Shown here piece by piece: positions 34,607 to 42,138 of a stretch of DNA of 64,000 nt (position 1 is its first letter; every line of letters starts with the position of its first letter). This stretch comes from Micromonospora antibiotica (GTDB lineage Bacteria; Actinomycetota; Actinomycetes; Mycobacteriales; Micromonosporaceae). The notes under the pieces are model-generated. The model worked only from the letters and a program-made list of their open reading frames with translations, searched no databases and was not told the DNA's origin. The stretch lies in assembly GCF_017599305.1 (NCBI RefSeq), contig NZ_JAGFWR010000005.1, positions 248,001-312,000 of the forward strand, written 5' to 3'. The position numbers and the translations under genes were made by a program.

Positions 34607-34960
34607 GTGGATCTGATCGAAGTGACGGCGCTACGGCTCCGCTGCATCATCGGCGTACGCGCCGAGGAACGTCGTGACCTCAGCGACCTGGTCATCGACC
34701 TGGCCATCGGCACCGAAGCACGGCCGGCTGCCCTCGTCGACGACGTCACGGAGGTGTGGAACTACCGCACCGCCACCAAGGGCGTCATCGCCCTGGTCCA
34801 GCAGTCCGAGTACCACACGATCGAGGCGCTGGCAGAGGCGATCGCGACGCACCTGGTGGACGATCACCACGCCCCGTACGCCAAGGTGCGGGTGTCCAAG
34901 CCCGGCGCGCTGCGGTTCGCCGACGACGTCGCCGTGGTCATCGAGCGGGGCCACCGGTGA
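34607..34960 (+). CDS. FolB-like dihydroneopterin aldolase/epimerase
   Basis: A 117-aa protein, full length for FolB/FolX. It has the tunnelling-fold pattern: MDLIEVTALRLRCIIGVRAE at the start, VWNYRTATKGVIALVQQSEY, H-T-I-E-A-L-A-E-A-I with the active-site region, and VRVSKPGALRFADDVAVVIE with the Lys of the K-P-x-A motif. FolB converts 7,8-dihydroneopterin to 6-hydroxymethyl-dihydropterin; FolX epimerises the triphosphate. GTG 34607 has GGGAG 6 nt upstream. It opens a seven-gene set in which every junction except that into the DUF2797 and P-loop genes overlaps by 4 nt or so. The chromosomal folate copy is presumably elsewhere. Confidence 0.85.
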   Translation: MDLIEVTALRLRCIIGVRAEERRDLSDLVIDLAIGTEARPAALVDDVTEVWNYRTATKGVIALVQQSEYHTIEALAEAIATHLVDDHHAPYAKVRVSKPGALRFADDVAVVIERGHR

Positions 34961-35544
34961 CCGCCCCGGCCGTCGTCCGGCCGGACCGGGACCTGGTCGC
35001 CGCCGAGGAAGCCGCCCGCGCGTTCCTGGCCGCCCTGGGCTGGGACCTCAACACCCCGTCGACACGGGACACCCCCCACAGGATGGCGAAGGCGTATGCC
35101 GATCTGGCTAGCCCGCGTCAGTTTACCCCTACCGCCTTCGACAACGAGGAAGGCTGCGACCAGCTGATCGTGCAGCAGGCGATCCCGTTCGCCAGCGTGT
35201 GCGAGCACCACTGTCTGCCGTTCGTCGGCAGCGTGGACTTCGGCTACTTGCCGGGTAGCCAGATCATCGGTCTGTCGAAGTTGGCCCGTGGCGTTGAGCT
35301 GTTCGCTCGGGGTCCGCAGGTGCAGGAGCGGTTGACCAGCCAGATTGCGAACTGGCTGGTGGAGACTCTCCGGCCGAAGGGTGTCGGGGTGGTGGTACGC
35401 GCGGAGCACATGTGCATGCGGCTGCGTGGTGCACAGGTATCCGGCACGTTGACGATCACGTCGGCGCTGCGCGGGCTTGTGCTCGACGACCCGCGTACCC
35501 GGTCGGAGTTCTACTCCTTCGTCAACGCGGGGGCCGGCCGGTGA
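34957..35544 (+). CDS. folE: GTP cyclohydrolase I (FolE type IA)
   Basis: A 195-aa protein, the usual length for FolE. It carries the zinc/catalytic block SVCEHHCLPFVGSVDFGYLP (Cys near 83, His 85-86) and a later Cys in AEHMCMRLRGAQ (about 151), plus the G-L-S-K-L-A-R motif. Zinc ligands are complete, so it should be the Zn-dependent IA enzyme making dihydroneopterin triphosphate from GTP, the first pterin or deazapurine step. GTG 34957 overlaps the FolB-like stop (GTGA). FolE supplies the substrate for the PTPS-like protein encoded next. Confidence 0.93.
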   Translation: MTAPAVVRPDRDLVAAEEAARAFLAALGWDLNTPSTRDTPHRMAKAYADLASPRQFTPTAFDNEEGCDQLIVQQAIPFASVCEHHCLPFVGSVDFGYLPGSQIIGLSKLARGVELFARGPQVQERLTSQIANWLVETLRPKGVGVVVRAEHMCMRLRGAQVSGTLTITSALRGLVLDDPRTRSEFYSFVNAGAGR

Positions 35545-35999
35545 CCGCTGTCATCGTGCTGCGCGGCGGTGAGTTCAGCTTCTGCGCCGCGCACGCCGGC
35601 CTACACGCCGACGGCTACGAGCCCTTGCACGGGCACACCTTCGTAGTCACGCTGCGGCTGGCCGGCCAGGCTGACGACAACGGCATGGTGACCGACTTCG
35701 GGCCCGTGAAGACGACCCTGCGGAGGGTTATCGCACCGCTGCGACGGCGGACCCTGGTCGCCGGCCGGGCCTCGGGCGTCGACCTGAGCGTGCCCGACCA
35801 GGTGCGGTTCGGCGACTACACCCTGCCCGCCCTCGCGGTGGCCGTCCTGCCGGTGGTTAACACCACCACGGAGGCCATCGCCGGTCACCTCCTCGACCAG
35901 GTGCTGCTGCACGCCCCGGTGCCCGGACTGCACTGGGCGGAGCTGGACCTCGCGGAGGCCCCGGACGTCTCCGCCACCGTACGCAGGCTGCTCGCATGA
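35541..35999 (+). CDS. 6-pyruvoyl-tetrahydropterin synthase/QueD family protein (Glu-type)
   Basis: A 152-aa protein with the tunnelling-fold PTPS pattern: FSFCAAHAGLH (first zinc His), E-P-L-H-G-H-T-F (second and third His), VTDFGPVKTTLRRVI and NTTTEAIAGHLLDQV. The QueD catalytic Cys (C-x-x-L-HGH) is missing: Tyr stands there and a Glu lies three residues before the first His of HGH, as in PTPS-III-type proteins that make 6-hydroxymethyl-dihydropterin. So a pterin rather than queuosine role is favoured (inference). GTG 35541 overlaps the folE stop. Confidence 0.8.
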   Translation: MTAVIVLRGGEFSFCAAHAGLHADGYEPLHGHTFVVTLRLAGQADDNGMVTDFGPVKTTLRRVIAPLRRRTLVAGRASGVDLSVPDQVRFGDYTLPALAVAVLPVVNTTTEAIAGHLLDQVLLHAPVPGLHWAELDLAEAPDVSATVRRLLA

Positions 36000-36778
36000 C
36001 CGCCCCGGCGTACCGCGCCAGGGTCGCGGCCCTGCTCGCCTACGTCACCGAGTCCCACCTGATCGGTGCGCACGTCGCGCCGGTCCGCGCCGACAGCCCG
36101 TGGGACATCTGGTGGGTCTGCTACCGCGCCCAGACACCGGCGCCCGACCTCGGCCTGCGGGTGTGGGCGCACCCCGGGGCATGCGGAAGGTGCTTCGACA
36201 CGGCCACCGCCCTGACGCAAGCCGGCCCGGTGCGGCACCCGGACTCGCTGACGCAGAGCCCCTGCACCTGCCTCGTCGACTGGGCGAAGCTGATGCGCGC
36301 AGCCGGCGGCGACACCGACTGGCCGCCACTGCGCACCAGCGTCGCCATGGTCAAGCCCGGCGGCGACGCACCCGCAGTGCTGCAGGCGCTCAGCCGCGAC
36401 CACCTGGTCACCGCCGTCACCACGAGAACGTTGACGGCCACCGATGCCAGAAGGCTCTACCCCGACGCGTACGGCGCAGAGTACGTCGCCCGGCAGGACG
36501 ACTACCTCACCAGCAGCCCGGTCACCGTGTACGCCCTGCTGCTCAACGGCGATGCCGCCCGGAACCCGAAGGACCTCAAGCTGGGCATCCGGGCACAACT
36601 CGCCGACGGCGACGTGTTGCGCAACCACCTGCACATGCCGGACTCTCCGGGGGACGCGCTCTGCGACCTGGCCCACCTGATCAGCGAAAACACCCGCGAC
36701 GACCTGTACGGGAGGTACGACCGTGTCGCAGCCGAGCACCGGATTGCTCGCTACCGGGACTGTCTGGACTTCGGGTAG
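35996..36778 (+). CDS. Nucleoside-diphosphate-kinase-like domain protein
   Basis: A 260-aa protein. Residues 115-250 resemble an NDP-kinase core: RTSVAMVKPGGDA at the start (as TLIKPDAV) and NHLHMPDSPGDALCDLAHLI at the end (as N-x-x-H-G-S-D-S), so the phosphohistidine position is kept, although the core has low similarity and an extra region. Residues 1-110 are an added domain with two Cys pairs (GACGRC, SPCTCL) that may bind zinc. ATG 35996 overlaps the upstream stop (ATGA). A kinase acting on a pterin- or nucleotide-related intermediate is possible; activity is unproven. Confidence 0.6.
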   Translation: MTAPAYRARVAALLAYVTESHLIGAHVAPVRADSPWDIWWVCYRAQTPAPDLGLRVWAHPGACGRCFDTATALTQAGPVRHPDSLTQSPCTCLVDWAKLMRAAGGDTDWPPLRTSVAMVKPGGDAPAVLQALSRDHLVTAVTTRTLTATDARRLYPDAYGAEYVARQDDYLTSSPVTVYALLLNGDAARNPKDLKLGIRAQLADGDVLRNHLHMPDSPGDALCDLAHLISENTRDDLYGRYDRVAAEHRIARYRDCLDFG

Positions 36779-37643
36779 CGCCACGCTGGCGCTCGCCGCG
36801 TCCGACGGCACGATCCGCCAGCAGCCGCTCTCGCTCGGCCAGCTCGTCGGCTGGAACCTGCACGGGCCGCGCCGCTGCATCGGCACCTGGAACGGCGAAA
36901 CCCGGCGGCAGCAACTGTGCCCCCACCGACACCCCATCGAGGTGGACGCCTCCGCCAGCCAGTGCCCGCCCTGCCAAGCAGCAGACCCCGGCCGCCGGTT
37001 CGCCAGGGGTGACGATCTGACCGACCCTCGCACCTTCGGGCTGTACCTCGCCTGGTTCGCGCCCGGCCTGATCAAGGTCGGTCTCACCGCCGTCGACCGC
37101 GGCAACGACCGGCTCACCGAGCAGGCCGCCGTCGCCTTCACCTGGCTCGCCGAAGGACCGCTGCCCGCTGTCCGTCGCGCCGAAAGGCTGATCTCTGGGC
37201 TCGGCGAGTTCGGCGAATCAGTCCGCCGAGACCGGAAGGTCAGCGCGTGGTGGCACCTCGGCGAGCCGCAGCAGCGCATCGCGCAGCTCCGCGACGCGTG
37301 GCACCGCACCGTGCCGCAGATCGCAGGGGACGCGCGGCTCACCGTCGCCAGGCCGCGCATGTGCGACCTGGCCGACACCTACGGCCTCAACACACGGCCA
37401 TCCTCACCCGCCCGAGAGATCGGGCCGCTTCGCGTCGACGTGACGCTGGTCGGCCGGATCAGCGCGGTCGCTGGCAGCGACCTCATCCTCGACACGATCG
37501 CCGGACCGGGCCTGCTGAACACTCGCACGCTCGCCGGCTGGACCCTGACCAGCGCGGACGTACGCGGTGCCGCCGCACCCCCGATGCGCGCCCTGAACCT
37601 GGTAGGAACCCATGAGCAGAACGTTCCCGAGACGCTCTTCTAG
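36723..37643 (+). CDS. DUF2797-family protein
   Basis: A 306-aa protein with CPHRHPIE...SQCPPCQ (putative zinc site), TFGLYLAWFAPGLIKVGLTA and RLTEQAAVAFTWLAEGPLP, the pattern of DUF2797 (GIY-YIG-like fold suggested by the K-V-G-L-T block). It starts inside the preceding gene (GTG 36723, 56-nt overlap), preceded by GGGAGG. Function unknown. Its constant presence beside pterin genes here suggests membership in the same pathway or a regulatory role. Confidence 0.7.
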   Translation: MSQPSTGLLATGTVWTSGSATLALAASDGTIRQQPLSLGQLVGWNLHGPRRCIGTWNGETRRQQLCPHRHPIEVDASASQCPPCQAADPGRRFARGDDLTDPRTFGLYLAWFAPGLIKVGLTAVDRGNDRLTEQAAVAFTWLAEGPLPAVRRAERLISGLGEFGESVRRDRKVSAWWHLGEPQQRIAQLRDAWHRTVPQIAGDARLTVARPRMCDLADTYGLNTRPSSPAREIGPLRVDVTLVGRISAVAGSDLILDTIAGPGLLNTRTLAGWTLTSADVRGAAAPPMRALNLVGTHEQNVPETLF

Positions 37644-38262
37644 CCATCACGCCCGACTGGGCCGGCTCGTCGTCCTGGAAGGCATGCCCGGCTCCGGAAA
37701 GACCACCACGGCGAACACCCTCGCGGCCGCCGGGTACGCCGTCGTCGGCGAGTACGTCACCCCCGGCGGGATCACGATTCCGGTCCCGCACCATCCGCAC
37801 GTCGGCGACGACGACGCGCACCAGGCGAACTGGCTCCTCAAGCACCGCCACATCACTTCGGCGTCCCACGGCGGGCCCGTCCTCAGCGACCGTGACTGGC
37901 TCTCCGCGCTGGCGTACGCCGCGTCGCTCGGCGACCAGGCGCTCCTGGCCCGCCGCGCGTCATGGGCGTACGGGCACCTGGCCCTCGGCCATCTTGCCGT
38001 TCCCGACGCGTACCTCATCGTCGGGTGCAGCCCGGAGACAAGCCTGGCCCGCCGCGCCGAGCGGCTCACCCCCGACCACCCATGGAGCACCCCGTCCAGC
38101 CTCGCCCGGCTGGCCGACTTCTACACCGACCCGCCAGCGGCCATCGGCCGCACGCACCCAGCGCTCGCCGCGGAACTACGGGCCGCCTCGTGGCACCGGC
38201 TCCCGGCGGTCGACCTCGCCACGATCCGCCAGCACGCCACCAGCCTGCTGACGACACCATGA
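37612..38262 (+). CDS. P-loop kinase (thymidylate/adenylate-kinase-like)
   Basis: A 216-aa protein with Walker A L-E-G-M-P-G-S-G-K-T-T-T near residues 22-33, a DRDWLSALAYA block (DRx motif as in dNMP kinases) and a lid-like basic region AERLTPDHPW. No transmembrane segments. It fits the ATP-dependent nucleotide/small-molecule kinase group and could phosphorylate a pterin or nucleoside. ATG 37612 lies 32 nt inside the DUF2797 gene; its stop overlaps the next ATG. Confidence 0.7.
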   Translation: MSRTFPRRSSSHHARLGRLVVLEGMPGSGKTTTANTLAAAGYAVVGEYVTPGGITIPVPHHPHVGDDDAHQANWLLKHRHITSASHGGPVLSDRDWLSALAYAASLGDQALLARRASWAYGHLALGHLAVPDAYLIVGCSPETSLARRAERLTPDHPWSTPSSLARLADFYTDPPAAIGRTHPALAAELRAASWHRLPAVDLATIRQHATSLLTTP

Positions 38263-39509
38263 CCCGCCGAACCCTCATCGTTTGCCTCCACGACGGCTTC
38301 TACGGAGCAGGCACCGGAGCCGGGTACGCCAACCGGGCATTCCTACGCGCAGTGATCCGGCATCTCGCCCCGGACGTGCAACTGGTGGTCGCCCCGGTCT
38401 ACCTGAACCCCACCAGCACCGAGTACGACACGGCGTGGGCGGCCGACATCGCGCACACGCTCAGCAGCATCGGCGCGCACGTCGCGCCCCTGCACAACGG
38501 CTCCGGCGGCGTCACCCGCTTCGGTGGGCTGGCCGCATTCCAGCACCTCGCCGCCAAAGCCGGCCGGATCCTGCCGGAGATCGCCCCGCCGACCGGCGCA
38601 CCCCCGGCGATCGTCGCGTTCGACGTGCCCTTCGCTGGCCTCGCGCTACACCTACCCGCGCCGTACCTGCCATGCCTGACGTACGTGCCCCGATCGAGTG
38701 CCCTCCAGCATGACCCCGGCAACACCGATCGCATCGACTACGAGCATCGCGGCGTGGCGGCGGCCATCGCCGGTGGTACCCGGATCGGGGTGATCTCCGA
38801 ACACATGCGAAGGCACCTGAACGACTCCCTGGCGGTGCCGGCCACAGCGATGGTCGACCTTCCCGACGGGCTCACCGTCGACGAGCGCCGCCCACTGCCC
38901 CCAGCTGACGACCTGATACCCGCCACCGCCAGAGCCGACTTCCTGCTATCGCTGGGCCGAGCGGAGCCCTACAAGGGCTTCGACGACCTTCTCGACGCAC
39001 TGGCCCTACTGCGTAGCGATCATCCCGGCGGCCGTCTCCCGCACCTGGTGCTCGCGGCGGTGACCGACGGCGACTCGACCAACGACCACCAGCGGCACCT
39101 CGCCAGGCGGATCGCCGACCTGGAACCCGAGGTCACTCTCTACACCCGGTTCGACACCCGGTTGCGCACCCTACTAGCGCATCCCGGCTTGAGGGCGGTG
39201 GTGGTGCCGTCGCGACAGGAGCCGTTCGGCCGCATCCCCCTGGAAGCGTTCGCGGCCGGTGCCGCGCCGATCGTGACCACCACCGCCGGCGGCCTGGCCG
39301 AACAGGTGACGGACGGGGTCACCGGGTTCACCAGCGAACCGAACCGCCCTGACGCCCTGGCAGCCGCGATCGATCGGGCGCTGGCCACCACCCCGAAGCA
39401 GCGGGATCGGATGCGCCAGGCAGGCCAGAACGCGCTGAACTCCCGCTTCAACCACGATGCTGCGGTGGGCCGGTTCCTGGGTGAGGTCGCGCCGTGGGCT
39501 GTCCGCTAG
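38259..39509 (+). CDS. GT4-family glycosyltransferase
   Basis: A 416-aa GT-B glycosyltransferase. The N-terminal acceptor domain starts LIVCLHDGFYGAGTGAGYAN. The C-terminal donor domain shows LLSLGRAEPYKGFDDLLDAL, VVVPSRQEPFGRIPLEAFAA (E-x7-E motif) and TTTAGGLAEQV, all typical of retaining GT4 enzymes that use UDP- or GDP-sugars. No signal or membrane helix. Being the last gene of a pterin cluster, it may glycosylate the pterin product as in cyanobacterial pterin glycosides; this is inference. Its stop TAG forms a CTAG overlap with the convergent Nudix gene. Confidence 0.85.
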   Translation: MTRRTLIVCLHDGFYGAGTGAGYANRAFLRAVIRHLAPDVQLVVAPVYLNPTSTEYDTAWAADIAHTLSSIGAHVAPLHNGSGGVTRFGGLAAFQHLAAKAGRILPEIAPPTGAPPAIVAFDVPFAGLALHLPAPYLPCLTYVPRSSALQHDPGNTDRIDYEHRGVAAAIAGGTRIGVISEHMRRHLNDSLAVPATAMVDLPDGLTVDERRPLPPADDLIPATARADFLLSLGRAEPYKGFDDLLDALALLRSDHPGGRLPHLVLAAVTDGDSTNDHQRHLARRIADLEPEVTLYTRFDTRLRTLLAHPGLRAVVVPSRQEPFGRIPLEAFAAGAAPIVTTTAGGLAEQVTDGVTGFTSEPNRPDALAAAIDRALATTPKQRDRMRQAGQNALNSRFNHDAAVGRFLGEVAPWAVR

Positions 39510-39994
39510 TCGATCACGGCCGCCGGTGCCGTCGGCGACCCAACAGGCAGACCCCACCTGGTCGCTGCGACCCGGGCCGCGGCAGCCGCCTGCTCGGCTC
39601 CCGAGTCGCCCCACCCGAGCAGGGGAGGAACGTCGACCACCGGAACCAGTCGTCGCCCGAGCAGCCGGCCGCCATCCGGGTCCGGACGGCGCGCGTCGAA
39701 TCCAACGATCCGCGCTGCCATCCGCAGGTACGCGTGACCGTCGGCCAGCTCATGGCCGAGGAGCACCGGGTCAGTCAGGCGCACCTGGGACTCCTCGGCA
39801 GCTTCCCGATGCAGGGTGGCGGCCGGGTCGGCGTCGACCAGCTCGGGGCTTCCGCCGGGGAGGTTGTGGCCGTCCGGGGTGTCCTGCACGAGCACTCGCC
39901 CGTGGTCATCGAACAACCAGCCGTAGACCTGCACCACCGTTGCGGTTGGTGCTGGCCGGTCAGCGATCCACCGGAATGGGAGGGTGATGGACAT
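39506..39994 (-). CDS. Nudix hydrolase
   Basis: A 162-aa protein. The Nudix box is G-G-S-P-E-L-V-D...L-H-R-E-A-A-E-E-S, retaining the R-E-x-x-E-E metal site although the usual spacing after the first Gly is altered and the final Gly is replaced. QVYGWLFDDHGRVLVQDTPD is the normal strand pattern before the box. Substrate unknown. ATG 39994 lacks a clear ribosome site. It is convergent with the GT4 gene, sharing four bases. With the GntR regulator nearby it recalls the Pif (Nudix)/KorSA (GntR) pair of the element pSAM2. Confidence 0.8.
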   Translation of the reverse strand: MSITLPFRWIADRPAPTATVVQVYGWLFDDHGRVLVQDTPDGHNLPGGSPELVDADPAATLHREAAEESQVRLTDPVLLGHELADGHAYLRMAARIVGFDARRPDPDGGRLLGRRLVPVVDVPPLLGWGDSGAEQAAAAARVAATRWGLPVGSPTAPAAVID

Positions 39995-40072
39995 GGCGGC
40001 AGGCTACGGGGTGGGCAGGCGCACGTCCTGGAGGCCCGCCGAACTGATCGTGCGGTGGGCGTGACCCGCTGC

Positions 40073-40627
40073 TCAGGCTCCCTCGGTCTTGAGTCTGCCG
40101 CTGACGTACGGCTGCGCCGGCCGCTGGAAGCAGGCACCCGATACCCGGGACTCAACGGTGCGGATGTGCTGGAAGTCCTGCCTGCGGTAGTAGTCGTGCA
40201 GCCGAGAGTTGGTCGTCCAGGCGTCCAACCGCAGCCACGTCAGCCCGGCCTCGTACGCCCGGCCGCCAGCCCAGTCCAGCATCTCGCCACCCAGCCCCTC
40301 GCCGGCATACCGCAGCGGGATCATCATCTTCGCCGCATACAGCGCGTCGGCCGGGTCGTCCTCCGGATACCACAGCGCCTCGGGATCCCGGTCAGGTTTC
40401 CACAAGCCGTCGACGTCGACGTACGCGGTCAGGGTGATCGTAGCGATCGGATCGTTACCGTCCCAGACCATCCATGTCTGCCCGGCGGAGACGGTCGACG
40501 CGACGGCGGAGCGCGGTAGGGGTATGGACCACTGCTCCTCGCCCCTCGCTGCGAGCCAGATGGCGCGCTCGCGTCGCCAGCTCATGATGACGTCGACATC
40601 GCTCAGTCGCGCAGGCGTGATGATCAT
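40073..40627 (-). CDS. GNAT-family N-acetyltransferase
   Basis: A 184-aa protein with an N-terminal ITPARLSDVDVIMSWRRERA block and the acetyl-CoA region Y-A-G-E-G-L-G-G-E-M-L-D-W (R/Q-x-x-G-x-G/A type), ending with TTNSRLHDYYRRQDFQHIRT as usual in GNATs. Substrate unknown. ATG 40627 overlaps the stop of the upstream GntR gene by 4 nt, so both are one operon under GntR autoregulation. Confidence 0.85.
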   Translation of the reverse strand: MIITPARLSDVDVIMSWRRERAIWLAARGEEQWSIPLPRSAVASTVSAGQTWMVWDGNDPIATITLTAYVDVDGLWKPDRDPEALWYPEDDPADALYAAKMMIPLRYAGEGLGGEMLDWAGGRAYEAGLTWLRLDAWTTNSRLHDYYRRQDFQHIRTVESRVSGACFQRPAQPYVSGRLKTEGA

Positions 40628-41412
40628 CTGGGCTCTTCCTCCGGCCGGAATCGAGCGATGATGCTGGCATCGCCGTGAGTGCTGACGATCCGGTTTCGGT
40701 CGCCAGCGAACGGGGTCACGGACACCCGCACCGGCCGCTCCTCGGTGTACCCGGTGCGGATGTAGTGCAGCACCGGCGTGCCGGGCTGCAACCGCAGCAG
40801 CGTCGCCTCCTCCGGCGTCGGCATGCGCGAGACGTACTCGTCGTAGTACGCGACCTGCTTGTATCCGCGCTCGGCGAGCAACCTGGTGGTCCCTTGTGGG
40901 ATATCCCTCGGCGACAGCAGCTCCGGCACCTTCTCGGCCAGGTCCATGGGGTAGTAGGTGTCCTGCACGGACGATGGCTGCCCGTTGACGAACCGGACGC
41001 AGCGGCGCAGTACCGCAGCAGACTCCGGTTCCACCTTCAGCCGTTCGGCAAGTTCCCCTGGCAGAACCTCGATGGTCAGCCGAAACTCCTGCGTCGCCTC
41101 GTATCCCTGCTGCTCTACTTCCGAGCGCCACGCATCAGTCTCGGCCGTCGGGCCCGGCATCTCCGCACGGTGGGCGTGGAAGGTCAGCGTGACCTTCTCA
41201 CGGACCAGCATGCCGCCGCTGCGGCCCGGCACGCTCTCGACCAGCCCTTCGTGCACGAGTAGCGCGGTGGCGTCGCGGACGGTGTTGCGCGATACGCCGT
41301 ACTGCTCCTGAAGCTGAGGCTCGGTCGGAAGCCGGTCGCCCACGCGCAGCGCTCCGGAGACGATGCGTTCCCGGAGCTCGTCTGCGATCTGGCGGCACTT
41401 CGGCTGCGCCAC
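40624..41412 (-). CDS. GntR/HutC-family regulator with UTRA domain
   Basis: A 262-aa protein. The winged HTH (residues 5-70: RQIADELRERIVSGALRVGD, then YGVSRNTVRDATALLVHEG) is GntR type. Residues 95-255 form a UTRA ligand-binding domain (LRRCVRFVNGQPSSVQDTYY, PGTPVLHYIRTGYTEERPVR). GTG 41412 has GGAGG 8 nt upstream. It is divergent from the 41541 gene, with a strong inverted repeat in between. By position and family it resembles KorSA-type repressors of actinobacterial integrative elements; this is inference. Confidence 0.88.
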   Translation of the reverse strand: MAQPKCRQIADELRERIVSGALRVGDRLPTEPQLQEQYGVSRNTVRDATALLVHEGLVESVPGRSGGMLVREKVTLTFHAHRAEMPGPTAETDAWRSEVEQQGYEATQEFRLTIEVLPGELAERLKVEPESAAVLRRCVRFVNGQPSSVQDTYYPMDLAEKVPELLSPRDIPQGTTRLLAERGYKQVAYYDEYVSRMPTPEEATLLRLQPGTPVLHYIRTGYTEERPVRVSVTPFAGDRNRIVSTHGDASIIARFRPEEEPR

Positions 41413-41498
41413 GCTCTCACCCTCCCTTATTTCGTCCCAACCAATCTAGCGGGATGGCCTTGACTGTGCCCCATCACACTGCAATGGTTGGTATGATT

Positions 41499-41517
41499 CC
41501 AACGTTACCCACGTTGG
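41499..41517. promoter_or_regulatory. Likely GntR operator
   Basis: CCAACGT-TACCC-ACGTTGG is a perfect 7-bp inverted repeat in the 128-bp divergent region between the GntR gene and 41541. A second overlapping TTGG...CCAA repeat lies just left of it (41488-41502), and AACCAAT near 41440 may be a further half-site. Confidence 0.6.
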
Positions 41518-41540
41518 TTGATGATCGCCAGGGAGCAGAC

Positions 41541-41783
41541 ATGAGCGATGAGGGCAGGCAGGCTACGCCGGCCAGTCTCGAAGCTGGGGACTTCGCGCGG
41601 GAGATGGAACGCGTGAATCGTGCGCTCGACAACGTCGGTGTCCTGCTGGCCGGTCTCGACCAGGCCGACAGCGCACGTGCTCTGAGGAACCCGAGCTACT
41701 CGCCGCTGCGCACCCTCATCGAGCAGGCCAGAACGTCGGCCGCCCGGGTGACGGAGTACCTGCGGGCACAAGCCCGCCCGTGA
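41541..41783 (+). CDS. Small hypothetical protein controlled by the GntR region
   Basis: An 80-aa acidic/helical protein (DFAREMERVNRALDNVGVLL, SPLRTLIEQARTSAARVTEY), probably a short coiled-coil bundle. ATG 41541 is preceded by GGGAG at 6 nt. It faces the GntR gene across the palindromic operator and is followed by a hairpin, so it forms a single-gene transcript. No family recognised. Confidence 0.6.
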   Translation: MSDEGRQATPASLEAGDFAREMERVNRALDNVGVLLAGLDQADSARALRNPSYSPLRTLIEQARTSAARVTEYLRAQARP

Positions 41784-41787
41784 GCCG

Positions 41788-41830
41788 GCGCAGGACCGGC
41801 CCCCGTCCCCGCGCGGGGCGGTCTCTGCGC
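41788..41830 (+). terminator. Hairpin terminator after the 80-aa gene
   Basis: Nested arms GCGCAG/CTGCGC, GACCG/CGGTC and CCCCGC/GCGGGG form a long GC stem with an internal asymmetric loop, 5 nt after the stop codon at 41783. There is no U tract, which is common in actinobacteria. Confidence 0.55.
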
Positions 41831-41895
41831 CCATCGGTCAGGGTCCGCACCCCGCACCAGGGAGTGCTCGGACGCGAATCTCACACAGGGAGGTG

Positions 41896-42138
41896 ATGGC
41901 ATTGACCCGTATCAAGTGGTTCGTTCCTCGGGAGGGGCAGTCGTACCGGCCGTTCGGTATCGATCGGGAGGGCGCGGCCACGCTCTACGGTCACCGGGGC
42001 GGTTGGAGCCGAACCGCAGAGGCCACGGCCCAGGACGTGGCACGCGACAACCGCCGATTCTGGGCCAGCCTCAGCCTCCCGACGCAGACTCCCAACCGCC
42101 CGAAGCGACGCCGCTGGCGTTGGTGGCCACGCGCATGA
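41896..42138 (+). CDS. Small hypothetical protein
   Basis: An 80-aa basic protein (KWFVPREGQSYRPFGIDREG, GWSRTAEATAQDVARDNRRF, basic Trp-rich tail). GGGAGG (41888-41893) is too close to the ATG at 41896 and is ideally placed for the in-frame TTG at 41902, which may be the true start. First of four genes joined by stop/start overlaps (41896-43377). Family unknown; typical of small accessory genes of actinobacterial elements. Confidence 0.55.
   Translation: MALTRIKWFVPREGQSYRPFGIDREGAATLYGHRGGWSRTAEATAQDVARDNRRFWASLSLPTQTPNRPKRRRWRWWPRA

Noticed and set aside
34607-35999. Queuosine or 7-deazaguanine DNA-modification (dpd) cluster
   Set aside because: FolE and a QueD homologue occur, but QueC, QueE and dpd genes are absent and the QueD Cys is missing.
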